DNA of 64,000 bases, taken from assembly GCA_902362875.1 (NCBI GenBank), contig CABIYF010000015.1:8377-72376 (forward strand), read 5' to 3'. The notes below the pieces were generated by a model, which was not told the origin of the DNA, searched no databases, and saw nothing but the letters and a program-made list of their open reading frames with translations. Origin of the DNA: Eubacteriaceae bacterium. Lineage in GTDB: Bacteria; Bacillota; Clostridia; Lachnospirales; Lachnospiraceae. A program made the position numbers and the translations under genes. Below, piece by piece: positions 1-8,293 of the stretch (position 1 is the stretch's first letter; each line of letters opens with the position of its first letter).

Positions 1-310
1 CTTTTGTATCAAAAGGCTTAGTAACATAATCAACTGCACCACCAAGTAAAAGAGATACCTTATCTTCAACATCTACTTTTGCACTCATAACAATAATGGG
101 AATATCTGATATTTGTGGTAATAATTCTTCCCCAGACAATCCCGGTAACATTAAGTCTAGCAAAATCAAATCTGGTTTTGTATCTGCTAAAAATAATAAT
201 GCTTCTGTACCAGAGTAAGCATGGGAAACCATATATCTTTCATGTACTAAAACTTCGTCCAACATTTTGTTTATATGAATATCATCATCAACAATTAAGA
301 TATGCTTCAT
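1..310 (-). CDS. Response regulator receiver domain, OmpR-like (3' part outside window)
   Basis: Only the first 103 residues are visible, reading MKHILIVDDD onwards: a receiver domain with acidic cluster D8-D10, phospho-acceptor D52 in LILLDLMLP and conserved K98 in TKPF. The start at 310 is chosen over the in-frame ATG at 316 because GGAG at 322-319 gives 8 nt spacing to 310 but only 2 nt to 316. It follows the second DUF961 gene by 82 nt on the same strand. The output domain is off the edge; VanR-like winged-helix regulators are the usual match. Inference: cargo two-component system inserted in the conjugation module. Confidence 0.85.
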   Translation of the reverse strand, partial: MKHILIVDDDIHINKMLDEVLVHERYMVSHAYSGTEALLFLADTKPDLILLDLMLPGLSGEELLPQISDIPIIVMSAKVDVEDKVSLLLGGAVDYVTKPFDTK

Positions 311-392
311 TTTCATCACTCCATTATATTTGATATGAAATAATTATACCGTTATGCAGTATGCTCTACAATATAATTTTTACTCGGCAATC

Positions 393-776
393 CTATTTTT
401 TCTGTTGTCCCTGCGGTGTAGGGTTCTGTGGATTACCTGCGTTCTGATTGCCTTTATTCTTCAACACAATATCCTCTGCCTTTACATACCAGTCCACATC
501 TGCACCTGTATAGGTTTTTCGTGATACCGTATCGGCTACTGGATTGACAAGTTCCACAACTGCATTGTACGGAAATTCCCTTAACGGTACTTCTGGCGGT
601 ACGGACACGGGGATAATTCCACCATGCAGACTGCACTTCAAATCATAGATACGCTTTTTAAGCTGGGTACTCGGTGTCCCGTCCTCATTCTGCAAGAACA
701 CATCACGCACCGCTGTAAATTTTAATTCTCCAAATGTTTTCTCTTTGTCAATAACAAACCCGTTTGATAATCTCAT
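393..776 (-). CDS. DUF961 family ICE protein (Orf22/YdcP-like)
   Basis: A 127-residue protein with the DUF961 pattern: N-terminal RLSNGFVIDKEKTFGELKF, the NPVADTVSR segment and a closing region ending WYVKAEDIVL. The last 20 residues are a low-complexity N/P/Q/G tail. GGAG lies 9 nt before the ATG. Known: DUF961 pairs are conserved in Tn916, Tn1549 and ICEBs1-like elements, where YdcP-type proteins are tied to element replication after excision. It lies 15 nt after the paralogue at 792-1118 and is clearly co-transcribed with it. Precise function here is inferred from family context. Confidence 0.88.
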   Translation of the reverse strand: MRLSNGFVIDKEKTFGELKFTAVRDVFLQNEDGTPSTQLKKRIYDLKCSLHGGIIPVSVPPEVPLREFPYNAVVELVNPVADTVSRKTYTGADVDWYVKAEDIVLKNKGNQNAGNPQNPTPQGQQKK

Positions 777-791
777 AAATGCTTCACTCCT

Positions 792-1118
792 TTACTTTTC
801 TTCAACTGCTACAATATCATCAGCAAGCAACACATAATCGGTATGTCCCATATCCCCGATTGCGTAACCTCTGCCGTATAACTTCGGATTGACAAGTTTT
901 ACTTTCTGTTCATACTTGAAATGCTTTTCGCCAGCCTGCACGGGAATTTCCACCACAACATTTTCCCCTCTCTGCACATCTGAATAAAGGTTATAGCTTC
1001 TTCTTGCGAAAAATCTGCGGTTATCTTTATCTCTGTCAAAAACATGGTCGCTTTCGCCTGCAAATTCAAGAGTTCCAAAAGACTGTGCCATATCTGGCAC
1101 GACATATTTCATTTCCAT
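792..1118 (-). CDS. DUF961 family ICE protein (Orf23-like)
   Basis: A 108-residue paralogue of the downstream gene, sharing the motif order SFGTLEF, R-x-Y-N/D-L, VKLVNP and a final ADDIV. GAGG stands 9 nt before the ATG. First of the DUF961 pair in the direction of transcription, with 15 nt between the two. In Tn916 these are orf23 and orf22, upstream of the FtsK-like coupling protein and relaxase; those would be expected left of this window, after the inserted response regulator. No membrane segment or signal peptide. Confidence 0.88.
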   Translation of the reverse strand: MEMKYVVPDMAQSFGTLEFAGESDHVFDRDKDNRRFFARRSYNLYSDVQRGENVVVEIPVQAGEKHFKYEQKVKLVNPKLYGRGYAIGDMGHTDYVLLADDIVAVEEK

Positions 1119-1356
1119 ATTGTTTTACCTCGTTTCTTTCTATTTTTGATAAGTTTTTTGATTGTGATTTCTTATTCTGGCGGTTCGGGAAGTACCAGCA
1201 ATCCCACCGATAGTAAAGGGTAAAATCAATGCTTACGCACCCTTGACTATCCGTGTTCTTGCAGGTTGTTGGCAGACAAGCCAGAATAAGCGGAAGTCTG
1301 CCGTTTGACAGCTTCGGCGGAGAGCGTGATTTTCCTTTTCTCATACCATTACCGCC

Positions 1357-4300
1357 TTATGATTTCTTCATTTTACGGCGTTTGTAGAAGAAGATACCTG
1401 CCAGTCCAGCACCAGAAGTTAAAAGAAGTACAAGCAGTTCGTAAAGGTTGGTGTTATCGCCCGTTTTGGGACTGTCGCTAGGTCTGCTAGGCTTTTCTGG
1501 TGTCTGTGGTGTTTCGGGTTTCTCTGGTTCTTTTGGGACTTCTGGTTTTTCCTTAAAGGTAATCGTCTGTCCCTTATCCTCAATATCCTTATGCTCGGTA
1601 ACTTTCTTCGGCTCGTCTGGATTGCTTAAATCGTACAATTCTTCAAAAGTTACAAGCTGTTTTCCGTTAAAAGAAGTAGCGTCAAAAGTAAAGGCAACTT
1701 CTACTTTCATGTTTTCGCTGTCAGCGGTAAAAGTGTAATCACTTTCCACACGCTTTCCATTGATAAGAAGTTCTGCATTTTCTTTTTTCAACATCTGCCA
1801 GCCCTTTAACTGATATTTTGTGCCGACTTCTAAGCCCTCTAAAGTAACCGTATCAATGATTGTAACGTCTTTTCCAGCTTCAAGCTCTTTGTTGCCGTCC
1901 TTATCGGTAGCAGTCGTATGAATTTTGATGATACGCTCTGTGATAAGTACCGTCTGCCCGTCGTCCTCAATGTCTTTGTGTTCCGCAACTTTTACGGGTT
2001 CGTCTGGATTGCTGAAATTATACAATTCTTCAAAGGTAACAAGGTTCTTGCCACCTAAAGCAGACGCATTGAATGTATAGGAAATTTCCACTTTCATTTC
2101 CTCATCATCAGCGATAAAGGTATAGTTGTTTTCTACACGTTTCCCGTCAATGATAAGCTCGGTGTTTTCTTCCTTTAACATCTGCCAGCCTTTGAGCTGA
2201 TATTTTGTGCCTTTTGTAAGTCCGTCCAATTTGACTGTATCAACGATTGTTACCTCTTTTCCTGCAAGGATAGTCTTTTCGCCGTCCTTGCTGGTCGCTG
2301 TGGTATGGATAGAGATTTCTTTTTCGTATTCATCAGTCAGCGTCCCTAAATCAACCACAAGGTTATTTCTTGATACCACGATTTCAAAAGGTGGGATAAG
2401 TTCAAAGCCTTTGTTACTGTCACAACGCATTTCTTCAATGATATAGGTATCATAAGGTAATGCACCCTTGCTGTCGTCTGGTTCAGAAATCCCAAACCAC
2501 ACACCGTCCTCGCTGGTCTTGCCTGCGTTTGTATTGTGCTTATGAGAAGCCCAGTCAGCAGAAGTGGAGAATTGCCCGTTATCATCAGTTACCACGACAT
2601 GATTTTCGCCCGTCGTCTTGCTTGTGATCCTAAAAGGAACATCAGCAAGACGCTTGTGTGTGCCTGCACCGATTTTCACGCCCTCAATATCCCCACGCTT
2701 AATCTGATTGTAGATAGAATGGGCTTTGTCGGTTAAGTCCACAATTTTTCCATTTTCTGTGATTGTAAAATCAATCGGTTTTGCACCGTCAGTCAAATAT
2801 CCGTTTGGAGCTTCACTTTCAACGATACGAAACTTTCCATAAGGTAAAAGGTCGGCAGAAGTAGAAGCGACACCCTCAATATCGGTACGAATTGTCTTTA
2901 CCACTTCATTTTTTTTGTATAGCTTGCCCTCAACCAATACTGCATTATCTTTTAAGGAAATGATGTCAAAGGCAGTATCTTTCAAAGTGGCACTTCCTTG
3001 TGGCTTTGTATCGCCCGTTTCTAAATCTCGTTTCTGAATTTTGACACCGCCACGGATAACCTTGTCAGAAACGGAAAACTGGTTACTTCCAGATAATACG
3101 GCAAGGTCGCCGTCCTCGGTAATCTGTGTTACATATAAGCCCTTAATCTGTTCGGACTTATCGCCAGCCTGCATATATGCACCGTCAAGTAAGTAGCCAT
3201 TTGGAGCTTTCGTTTCTTCAACGGTTAGTGTTCCAAGTGGAAAAACGGCTTTACCGTCTTGCATATAGAAGCTGTCGCCAGACACCTTGTATGCGTCCGC
3301 TAATTTTGTGATGTAGTGGGTTGTCCCATCGCTGTCTGTTTCAGCGATTGTCTTTGTAACCCATGTACGAGTAGCTTCGGCAGGGAGATTGTCTTTAGTA
3401 TAGAAGCCTGCATAATACTTCCATGTAAATTCCGCACCTGCTAGAGAAGCGTTTCCTTGCGGATTGTCTTTCTGTGTTTCCATGTCAATCTTGAAAAGCT
3501 CAATCAAAGTGTCCGTTACTTTTGGCGTATCAGATACGTTCAATGTCGCTGTCTTTCCAGCTTCAATCTTTAAGGAATATACAGTTTTATCTACTTTATA
3601 TCCTGCTGGTGCGGATAATTCCTTGATATAGACTGTGCCTGCTTTTACCTCTACAACATCTGTATTTCCGTTTTCATCAGTCGTAAGGGTGGCAAGCTGT
3701 TTCGTGCAGTCCTTATCAGAAAAGACACCGTAGATTGCACCAGCGACAGAGTAATTCCCGTTACTGTCTGTAATGCTGGTATTACTGGAAGTCTTTTGTA
3801 GTTTCGCATTTCCGACATTCAGTTTCGCCCAGAATTGTCCTAATTCCTGCCCCTCGCCAGAGTAGATATAACCGCCACATTCATAGCGTCCTTTATTCTC
3901 TTTGACAAAGGCTTTTGCACCAGAGAAAACTTCGTCCTGTGTTGCCTTTGGAATTTCATCATAAGAAGCTCGCACGTTATCACATTGCCAGCCAAGATGT
4001 ACGCTCAATCTCTGCCAGACAACACATTGTTCCAACAGATAGACTTGCTTGTAATTCAGTTCCTTGTGAGCTTCGCCATACTGTTTGACATACTCTAAGG
4101 ATAACGCCACATCTGAAATCTGGTCGGCACTCATGCGTGAGCTTGCGTCAGCTCTGGTCTTGTAACCATTTTTGAAATCTGTATTGATGTCAATACAATA
4201 GGCAGTTTCGCCCTCAACTTTCATCATGCCCTCATTGAATGTAGAACCGATAGAACCGTCATTCATTACTTTTTCAATGATACCGACACGCTCTGCACTT

Positions 4301-4410
4301 TCCGTCCAGTATTGCTTACTTTCTGCATGAACGGGTGTACTCGGTAAAGCAGTAACGACAGTTGCAAGAGCTAAGAAGCCCGTACACAATCGCTTTAATA
4401 TCTTTTTCAT
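1357..4410 (-). CDS. VaFE-repeat / CnaB surface-anchored adhesin-like protein of the ICE
   Basis: A 1017-residue cell-wall protein. Signal peptide at residues 1-29 (MKKILKRLC..., cut after VHA). An N-terminal thioester-domain candidate has C72 (YCID) and Q133 (VVWQ). Several SpaA/CnaB isopeptide domains follow, with recurrent SAPAGY/KAPNGY/SEAPNGY E-box-like motifs. Two near-identical VaFE repeats (VTFEELYN/DxSNPDEP...EHKDIED) precede a Pro/Glu stalk and the sorting signal SPKTGD, a membrane helix and KRRKMKKS. The anchor motif is SPKTG rather than LPxTG. The ATG at 4410 is preferred over an upstream in-frame start because AAAGGAGC lies 10 nt before it and the signal peptide begins there. Such proteins are common next to DUF961 genes in Tn1549-like elements; a role in donor-recipient or host attachment is inferred. 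Confidence 0.9.
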   Translation of the reverse strand: MKKILKRLCTGFLALATVVTALPSTPVHAESKQYWTESAERVGIIEKVMNDGSIGSTFNEGMMKVEGETAYCIDINTDFKNGYKTRADASSRMSADQISDVALSLEYVKQYGEAHKELNYKQVYLLEQCVVWQRLSVHLGWQCDNVRASYDEIPKATQDEVFSGAKAFVKENKGRYECGGYIYSGEGQELGQFWAKLNVGNAKLQKTSSNTSITDSNGNYSVAGAIYGVFSDKDCTKQLATLTTDENGNTDVVEVKAGTVYIKELSAPAGYKVDKTVYSLKIEAGKTATLNVSDTPKVTDTLIELFKIDMETQKDNPQGNASLAGAEFTWKYYAGFYTKDNLPAEATRTWVTKTIAETDSDGTTHYITKLADAYKVSGDSFYMQDGKAVFPLGTLTVEETKAPNGYLLDGAYMQAGDKSEQIKGLYVTQITEDGDLAVLSGSNQFSVSDKVIRGGVKIQKRDLETGDTKPQGSATLKDTAFDIISLKDNAVLVEGKLYKKNEVVKTIRTDIEGVASTSADLLPYGKFRIVESEAPNGYLTDGAKPIDFTITENGKIVDLTDKAHSIYNQIKRGDIEGVKIGAGTHKRLADVPFRITSKTTGENHVVVTDDNGQFSTSADWASHKHNTNAGKTSEDGVWFGISEPDDSKGALPYDTYIIEEMRCDSNKGFELIPPFEIVVSRNNLVVDLGTLTDEYEKEISIHTTATSKDGEKTILAGKEVTIVDTVKLDGLTKGTKYQLKGWQMLKEENTELIIDGKRVENNYTFIADDEEMKVEISYTFNASALGGKNLVTFEELYNFSNPDEPVKVAEHKDIEDDGQTVLITERIIKIHTTATDKDGNKELEAGKDVTIIDTVTLEGLEVGTKYQLKGWQMLKKENAELLINGKRVESDYTFTADSENMKVEVAFTFDATSFNGKQLVTFEELYDLSNPDEPKKVTEHKDIEDKGQTITFKEKPEVPKEPEKPETPQTPEKPSRPSDSPKTGDNTNLYELLVLLLTSGAGLAGIFFYKRRKMKKS

Positions 4411-4445
4411 AAGTCTAATGCTCCTTTCGTTTTGAGTAATAAAAT

Positions 4446-4500
4446 AGCCGTCCAATAAGAACGGCTGGAAATAGAAAAGGAACGTCATGTTAGGCGTTCC
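4446..4500 (-). promoter_or_regulatory. Tandem attenuator-like hairpins in the leader of the VaFE gene
   Basis: Read on the minus strand, GGAACG...CGTTCC (4500-4479) is followed by TTTTCTATTT, and AGCCGT...ACGGCT (4466-4446) is followed by ATTTTATT. Both 6-bp stems lie between the element end and the ribosome-binding site of the surface-protein gene at 4410. They look like weak terminators in series, which could attenuate read-through into the ICE gene from the junction side. The function is inference. Confidence 0.45.
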
Positions 4501-4599
4501 ATAGTCTATGAAATATTAAATTTTTCTTGTTTCAATACTGATGTGCTGTACCATATCTTTGCATATCTAAGAAAACTAGCGTATCAAGGCTCATTCGTT

Positions 4600-4620
4600 A
4601 GTAGTAAATAAGTAGTAAAT
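4600..4620. repeat. DR2-type integrase arm-binding repeats of a Tn916-family element
   Basis: Two copies of AGTAGTAAAT, at 4600-4609 and 4611-4620, in direct orientation with an 11-bp period (one helical turn). Known: the N-terminal domain of Tn916 integrase binds DR2 repeats with the core GTAGTAAAT near both ends of the transposon. Their position about 75-95 bp from the proposed end fits that arrangement. Confidence 0.7.
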
Positions 4621-4689
4621 TGATGTGTTTGTTTCCTTGAAAATGCTGATAGATACTGTGTTTTAGCGGATAATCAGATTTTTATTGTG

Positions 4690-4704
4690 TTTTTACGTGA
4701 AAAA
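4690..4704. other. Probable ICE/chromosome junction (Tn916-type target)
   Basis: The sequence is TTTTT at 4690-4694, ACGTG at 4695-4699 and AAAAA at 4700-4704. Tn916-family elements prefer T-rich/A-rich targets separated by 5-6 nt, where the spacer is the coupling sequence. To the right lies AT-rich leader and then a chromosomal amidase gene. The exact crossover base cannot be set without the other end or an empty site. Confidence 0.5.
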
Positions 4705-4790
4705 TTTTAAAGGAATTTAAACAAAGTGATTAGAAGTACAAAAAAAGCAAGAAATATGGTATCCTAAAGACTGGAAAGGGGACCGATGAC

Positions 4791-5597
4791 ATGAGTAAAA
4801 TTGCAATTGCACAGACAACATCTTCAGAAAATTGGAGAGATAATATACAGAAAGCAAAACAATTTGTAAAGAAGGCAGAAGAAGAAAAGGCACAGGTGAT
4901 CGTCTTTCCAGAGTATTTTATGAATTATTATCCAGATGTGGATCATAAATATGTAGAAAAATCACAGACTATGCTGGGTGATTTCATGAAAGAGATGAAA
5001 AAACTGGCACAGCAGTCTAAGATGTGGATTATTTTTGGAATGAATGAAGAAACAGTGGACAAAACAAAAAGTTATAATACGATGGTAGTTCTCGATGAAA
5101 AAGGAAAGGTTGTTTCTTCTTATAGAAAGACACATTTGTTTAATGCATACAAATGGCAGGAATCAAGAGATACATTAAAAGGACCAAAGTTATTTGAACC
5201 GGTTATGACTCCGGTAGGCAGGATCGGACTAGGAATATGCTATGATCTGCGATTTCCGGAACTGGCGAGATATGAAGCCTTGGCAGGAGCACAGATTATG
5301 ATCTACCCTTCCGCATGGGTCAAAGGAGAAGGCAAATTTATGCAGTGGGAAACCCTCCTTCGTGCGAGAGCAATTGAGAACGAGATGTACGTGCTTGGAT
5401 GCTGCCACTATAGTGAACAGCATTATATGGGACGAAGCACAGGCTTTGGACCAGATGGAAGCAGATTATATTTAGGGGAAGAGAAAGAACAGATACTATA
5501 TGCATCCATAGATGTGGAACAGATCAAAGCAGTGAGGAAAGAAAATCCTGTATTTGAAAACAGAAGGGAAGATTTATTTCTGGAAAAACAGGTTTGA
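4791..5597 (+). CDS. Carbon-nitrogen hydrolase (nitrilase superfamily, omega-amidase-like)
   Basis: 268 residues, the usual length for the Nit2/omega-amidase branch. The catalytic triad is visible: E41 in VFPEYF, K113 in YRKTHLF and C150 in GLGICYDLRFPELAR. These enzymes hydrolyse amides of short dicarboxylates such as alpha-ketoglutaramate or succinamate; the substrate here is not provable from sequence. AAGGGG precedes the ATG. It is the first gene beyond the ICE junction, so any promoter lies within about 90 bp of the insertion. The next gene starts 81 nt downstream on the same strand. Confidence 0.9.
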   Translation: MSKIAIAQTTSSENWRDNIQKAKQFVKKAEEEKAQVIVFPEYFMNYYPDVDHKYVEKSQTMLGDFMKEMKKLAQQSKMWIIFGMNEETVDKTKSYNTMVVLDEKGKVVSSYRKTHLFNAYKWQESRDTLKGPKLFEPVMTPVGRIGLGICYDLRFPELARYEALAGAQIMIYPSAWVKGEGKFMQWETLLRARAIENEMYVLGCCHYSEQHYMGRSTGFGPDGSRLYLGEEKEQILYASIDVEQIKAVRKENPVFENRREDLFLEKQV

Positions 5598-5678
5598 TGA
5601 TTTTAAGAATTAAGGGACAATCTAGAATACGACAATTTAAGAGACAATAATAGGGCAGGAATAAGAAAGAGGTATCAA

Positions 5679-7625
5679 ATGGAAGGAAAGAATATAGTAA
5701 AAAAGGCAGCGATCGGGGCAGCACTTATAGTTGCAGCAGCCGGGGCTGTATTATTTTATAAGAATAACATCGCAATGAATCCAGGGGAAACCCTGTTAAA
5801 ATATATGTCATATGCAGAAGATGGAGAGTATGAAAAGATGTATGCTCTTCTCGATGAGGATAGTCAAAAAGGAATTACAAAAAAAGAGTTTATCAAAAGA
5901 AACAAAAATATATATAAAGGCATCGGATTAAAGACACTCGATGCAACCGTAACGTCCAAGAAGAGGGAAACTACGGTCACTTACCATGTAAAAATGAGAA
6001 CAAGTGCCGGGGTTGTCACTTATAATAATAAAACTGTGTTTGTGAAGGAGAACAGAAGATACCGCATGGAATGGGATGATTCCGTGATCTTTCCACAGCT
6101 TGGAGCAGAAGATAAGGTGAGAGTCAAAACACTGCGTGCAAAACGAGGAACGATCAAGGATGCCAGTGGAAAAGCACTCGCAGTACAGGGAAAGATTTAT
6201 TCGGTAGGATTTGTTCCAGGGAAGATGGATCAGAATTCAGTGAAACTTGCTTCAAAGAAATTAGGAATTTCCAAAGAAGAAATTGAAAAGAGACTGGAAC
6301 AAAAATGGGTTACCGAAGATTCCTTTGTGCCATTGACAAAGTTAAAAGAGTATTCAGCTGATTTATTAGATGTCAAAGGAATTATCGTATCAACAGAAAC
6401 AGGAAGAATCTATCCATTAGGAGAGGCAGCAGCACATCTGGTGGGCTATATGCAAAATGGAGAAGGAAAAGCAGGTCTTGAAAAACTTTACGACAAGCGG
6501 CTCAGCGGAAAGGACGGCCTTGAAATCTACATCGAAGATTCCAATGGGCAAAAGAAACAGGAACTTGCAGTAAAAGCACAGACAAACGGAAAGAATTTAA
6601 AAACAACGATCGACAGCAGTCTGCAAAAAAGTATTTATGAACAATATAAGAATGATAAAAGTGTGCATACGGCGATCAATCCGTCAACAGGAGCCGTAAA
6701 AGCACTGGTAAGCACACCATCCTATGATGCACAGGCATTTATTTTAGGAATGACACAGGAAAAATGGGACAAGATCAACAATGACGAAAGACACCCAATG
6801 CAGAATCGTTTCAAAGGAACGTTTGTACCAGGTTCATCCATGAAACCGATCATAGCAGCCATCGGATTAAGCCAGAAGAAATTCACCGCTAGTGAAGACT
6901 TTGGCAGCAGTGGAAAACGCTGGCAGAAAGACAAAAGCTGGGGTGGATATTATGTGACGACATTACATGATTATAAAGATCATAATTTACAAAATGCACT
7001 AATCTACTCAGATAATATTTATTTTGCAAAAGCAGCATTAAAGATCGGAAAAGATACACTAAAAGACCAGTTTGACAATCTTGGATTCGGTAAAACGATG
7101 GACTTTACATTTGGTCTGACAGCATCATCTTATGGAAGCGACGGATTCACATCAGAGATTCAGCTGGCAGACAGCGGATACGGCCAAGGAAAAATGATGG
7201 TAAATCCAGTCCATATGGCTGCAATCTACACAGCATTTTCAAATGATGGAAACATGATAAAACCATATCTGATCCGCGAAAAACAAAATAAAAAACAGAT
7301 ATTAAAAGAAAATGTATTCTCAAAAGATGCAGTAAACACTGTAAATACAGCAATGCGTCAAGTAATCAGCAATCCAAATGGAACAGGACATGCAGCTAAT
7401 ATAGAAGGCATCCAGCTTCGTGGCAAAACTGGAACAGCAGAGATCAAACAGACACAGACAGATACAAAGGGAACAGAGCTTGGCTGGTTTGTAACCATCA
7501 TGCCAAAGACAAATAAGAAAGACGCCCTAGAGCTGATATCCATGACAGAAGATGTGAAAAAACGAGGAGGAAGTGGATATGTCGTCAACAAAACGAAGAA
7601 AATCTTACAAGAATATCTGCAGTAA
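5679..7625 (+). CDS. Class B penicillin-binding protein with MecA-like N-terminal domain
   Basis: 648 residues. An N-terminal membrane anchor (about 8-27) is followed by an NTF2-like MecA_N domain (about 33-140), the PBP dimerisation domain (about 150-300) and a transpeptidase domain. Active-site motifs are S386-SMK (SxxK), S444-D-N (SxN) and K583-T-G. The enzyme would crosslink peptidoglycan outside the membrane. The MecA_N arrangement is shared with low-affinity PBPs (PBP2a, enterococcal PBP5), but many Clostridia carry such PBPs as ordinary elongation or sporulation enzymes, so resistance cannot be claimed. AGAGG precedes the ATG. Its 3' end overlaps the lipoprotein gene by 47 nt. Confidence 0.92.
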   Translation: MEGKNIVKKAAIGAALIVAAAGAVLFYKNNIAMNPGETLLKYMSYAEDGEYEKMYALLDEDSQKGITKKEFIKRNKNIYKGIGLKTLDATVTSKKRETTVTYHVKMRTSAGVVTYNNKTVFVKENRRYRMEWDDSVIFPQLGAEDKVRVKTLRAKRGTIKDASGKALAVQGKIYSVGFVPGKMDQNSVKLASKKLGISKEEIEKRLEQKWVTEDSFVPLTKLKEYSADLLDVKGIIVSTETGRIYPLGEAAAHLVGYMQNGEGKAGLEKLYDKRLSGKDGLEIYIEDSNGQKKQELAVKAQTNGKNLKTTIDSSLQKSIYEQYKNDKSVHTAINPSTGAVKALVSTPSYDAQAFILGMTQEKWDKINNDERHPMQNRFKGTFVPGSSMKPIIAAIGLSQKKFTASEDFGSSGKRWQKDKSWGGYYVTTLHDYKDHNLQNALIYSDNIYFAKAALKIGKDTLKDQFDNLGFGKTMDFTFGLTASSYGSDGFTSEIQLADSGYGQGKMMVNPVHMAAIYTAFSNDGNMIKPYLIREKQNKKQILKENVFSKDAVNTVNTAMRQVISNPNGTGHAANIEGIQLRGKTGTAEIKQTQTDTKGTELGWFVTIMPKTNKKDALELISMTEDVKKRGGSGYVVNKTKKILQEYLQ

Positions 7626-8265
7626 ACTGCTTGCAGGAACACTCCTGATCTTCAGTATGATTACATTGACAGCCTGTGGAACAACAAAGGCAAAAGAAAC
7701 AAAAAACCAGACAAAAGAAACCAAAAAATGGGAGCCGTTAAAGATATCAGAACAAGAAAAAACACAGGCACAAAAAGAAGTCAAACAAATCTCAACAATC
7801 TGCCAGAACATAAAGATCGACAAAAATAAAGTGACAAAAAAAGATCTTGAAAATCTATATCAGATTTTAACAAAGAAAGGCTATCCAACCGCCCAGGTCG
7901 GCCAGGAAAGCCACGGCACAAAAAATGCACCAGTTAAATTTAAACCTTCCAAGACAAGCCATGGTGATAAGCTGAAAACGTTTTACAAACAAGCAAAAGC
8001 AGGAAAAACAGCAGACGTAACCCTTCTCCAGCAAAACACTTCCGGAGGCTTCGCAAGGATCAAACTCGAAAGCCGCCAAGGAAAAACAACAGGCATTCTG
8101 ACAACGATTTACCGGGAAGAAGATGGAAGCTTATCGATCAGTGAGATGGTGAAATATAAGGTTAAGATGTTGGAACTGAGCGAGAAGGATGTTTTGACGT
8201 TGGAATTTTATTTATCAGATCAGGCGGAACTGCAGACGGATGGGGTGATGAGGTTTCAATTGTGA
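7579..8265 (+). CDS. Small lipoprotein of unknown function, coupled to the PBP gene
   Basis: 228 residues with a type II signal peptide: basic KRRKSYKN, hydrophobic core, then lipobox LTAC with C33 as lipidated cysteine. A Lys/Thr/Glu-rich linker follows, then a compact soluble domain (about 60-228) that I do not recognise. The ATG at 7579 is chosen over an upstream in-frame GTG at 7573 because GAGGAGG (7564-7570) is 8 nt from the ATG but 2 nt from the GTG. The start lies inside the PBP gene, so translational coupling is likely and a cell-wall role is plausible, but no enzymatic motif is visible. Confidence 0.8.
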   Translation: MSSTKRRKSYKNICSKLLAGTLLIFSMITLTACGTTKAKETKNQTKETKKWEPLKISEQEKTQAQKEVKQISTICQNIKIDKNKVTKKDLENLYQILTKKGYPTAQVGQESHGTKNAPVKFKPSKTSHGDKLKTFYKQAKAGKTADVTLLQQNTSGGFARIKLESRQGKTTGILTTIYREEDGSLSISEMVKYKVKMLELSEKDVLTLEFYLSDQAELQTDGVMRFQL

Positions 8266-8293
8266 AATTGTAATTTGAATGAGTCGTTCAAAT

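Larger units (their letters stand above)
1..4695. mobile_element. One end of a Tn916/Tn1549-type integrative conjugative element (partial)
   Basis: Seen: two tandem DUF961 genes, a large CnaB/VaFE surface protein, tandem copies of an 11-bp AGTAGTAAAT repeat, and a T5-N5-A5 sequence before the first chromosomal gene at 4791. Known: DUF961 proteins (Orf22/Orf23 of Tn916) are hallmarks of this ICE family, and Tn916 integrase binds DR2 arm repeats of this sequence near the element ends. Inference: the element runs leftwards out of the window and ends near 4695; integrase, relaxase and coupling protein are not visible. All its genes here lie on the minus strand, pointing away from the junction. 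Confidence 0.8.

Noticed and set aside
1066..1344. 92-residue minus-strand frame upstream of the first DUF961 gene
   Set aside because: It overlaps the start of the DUF961 gene, has no ribosome-binding site and an odd composition; the frame seems chance or a conserved leader region, not a protein.
5679..7625. Acquired mecA-like beta-lactam resistance gene
   Set aside because: MecA_N-type PBPs are normal in Clostridia; base composition resembles neighbours and no mobile signs surround it.
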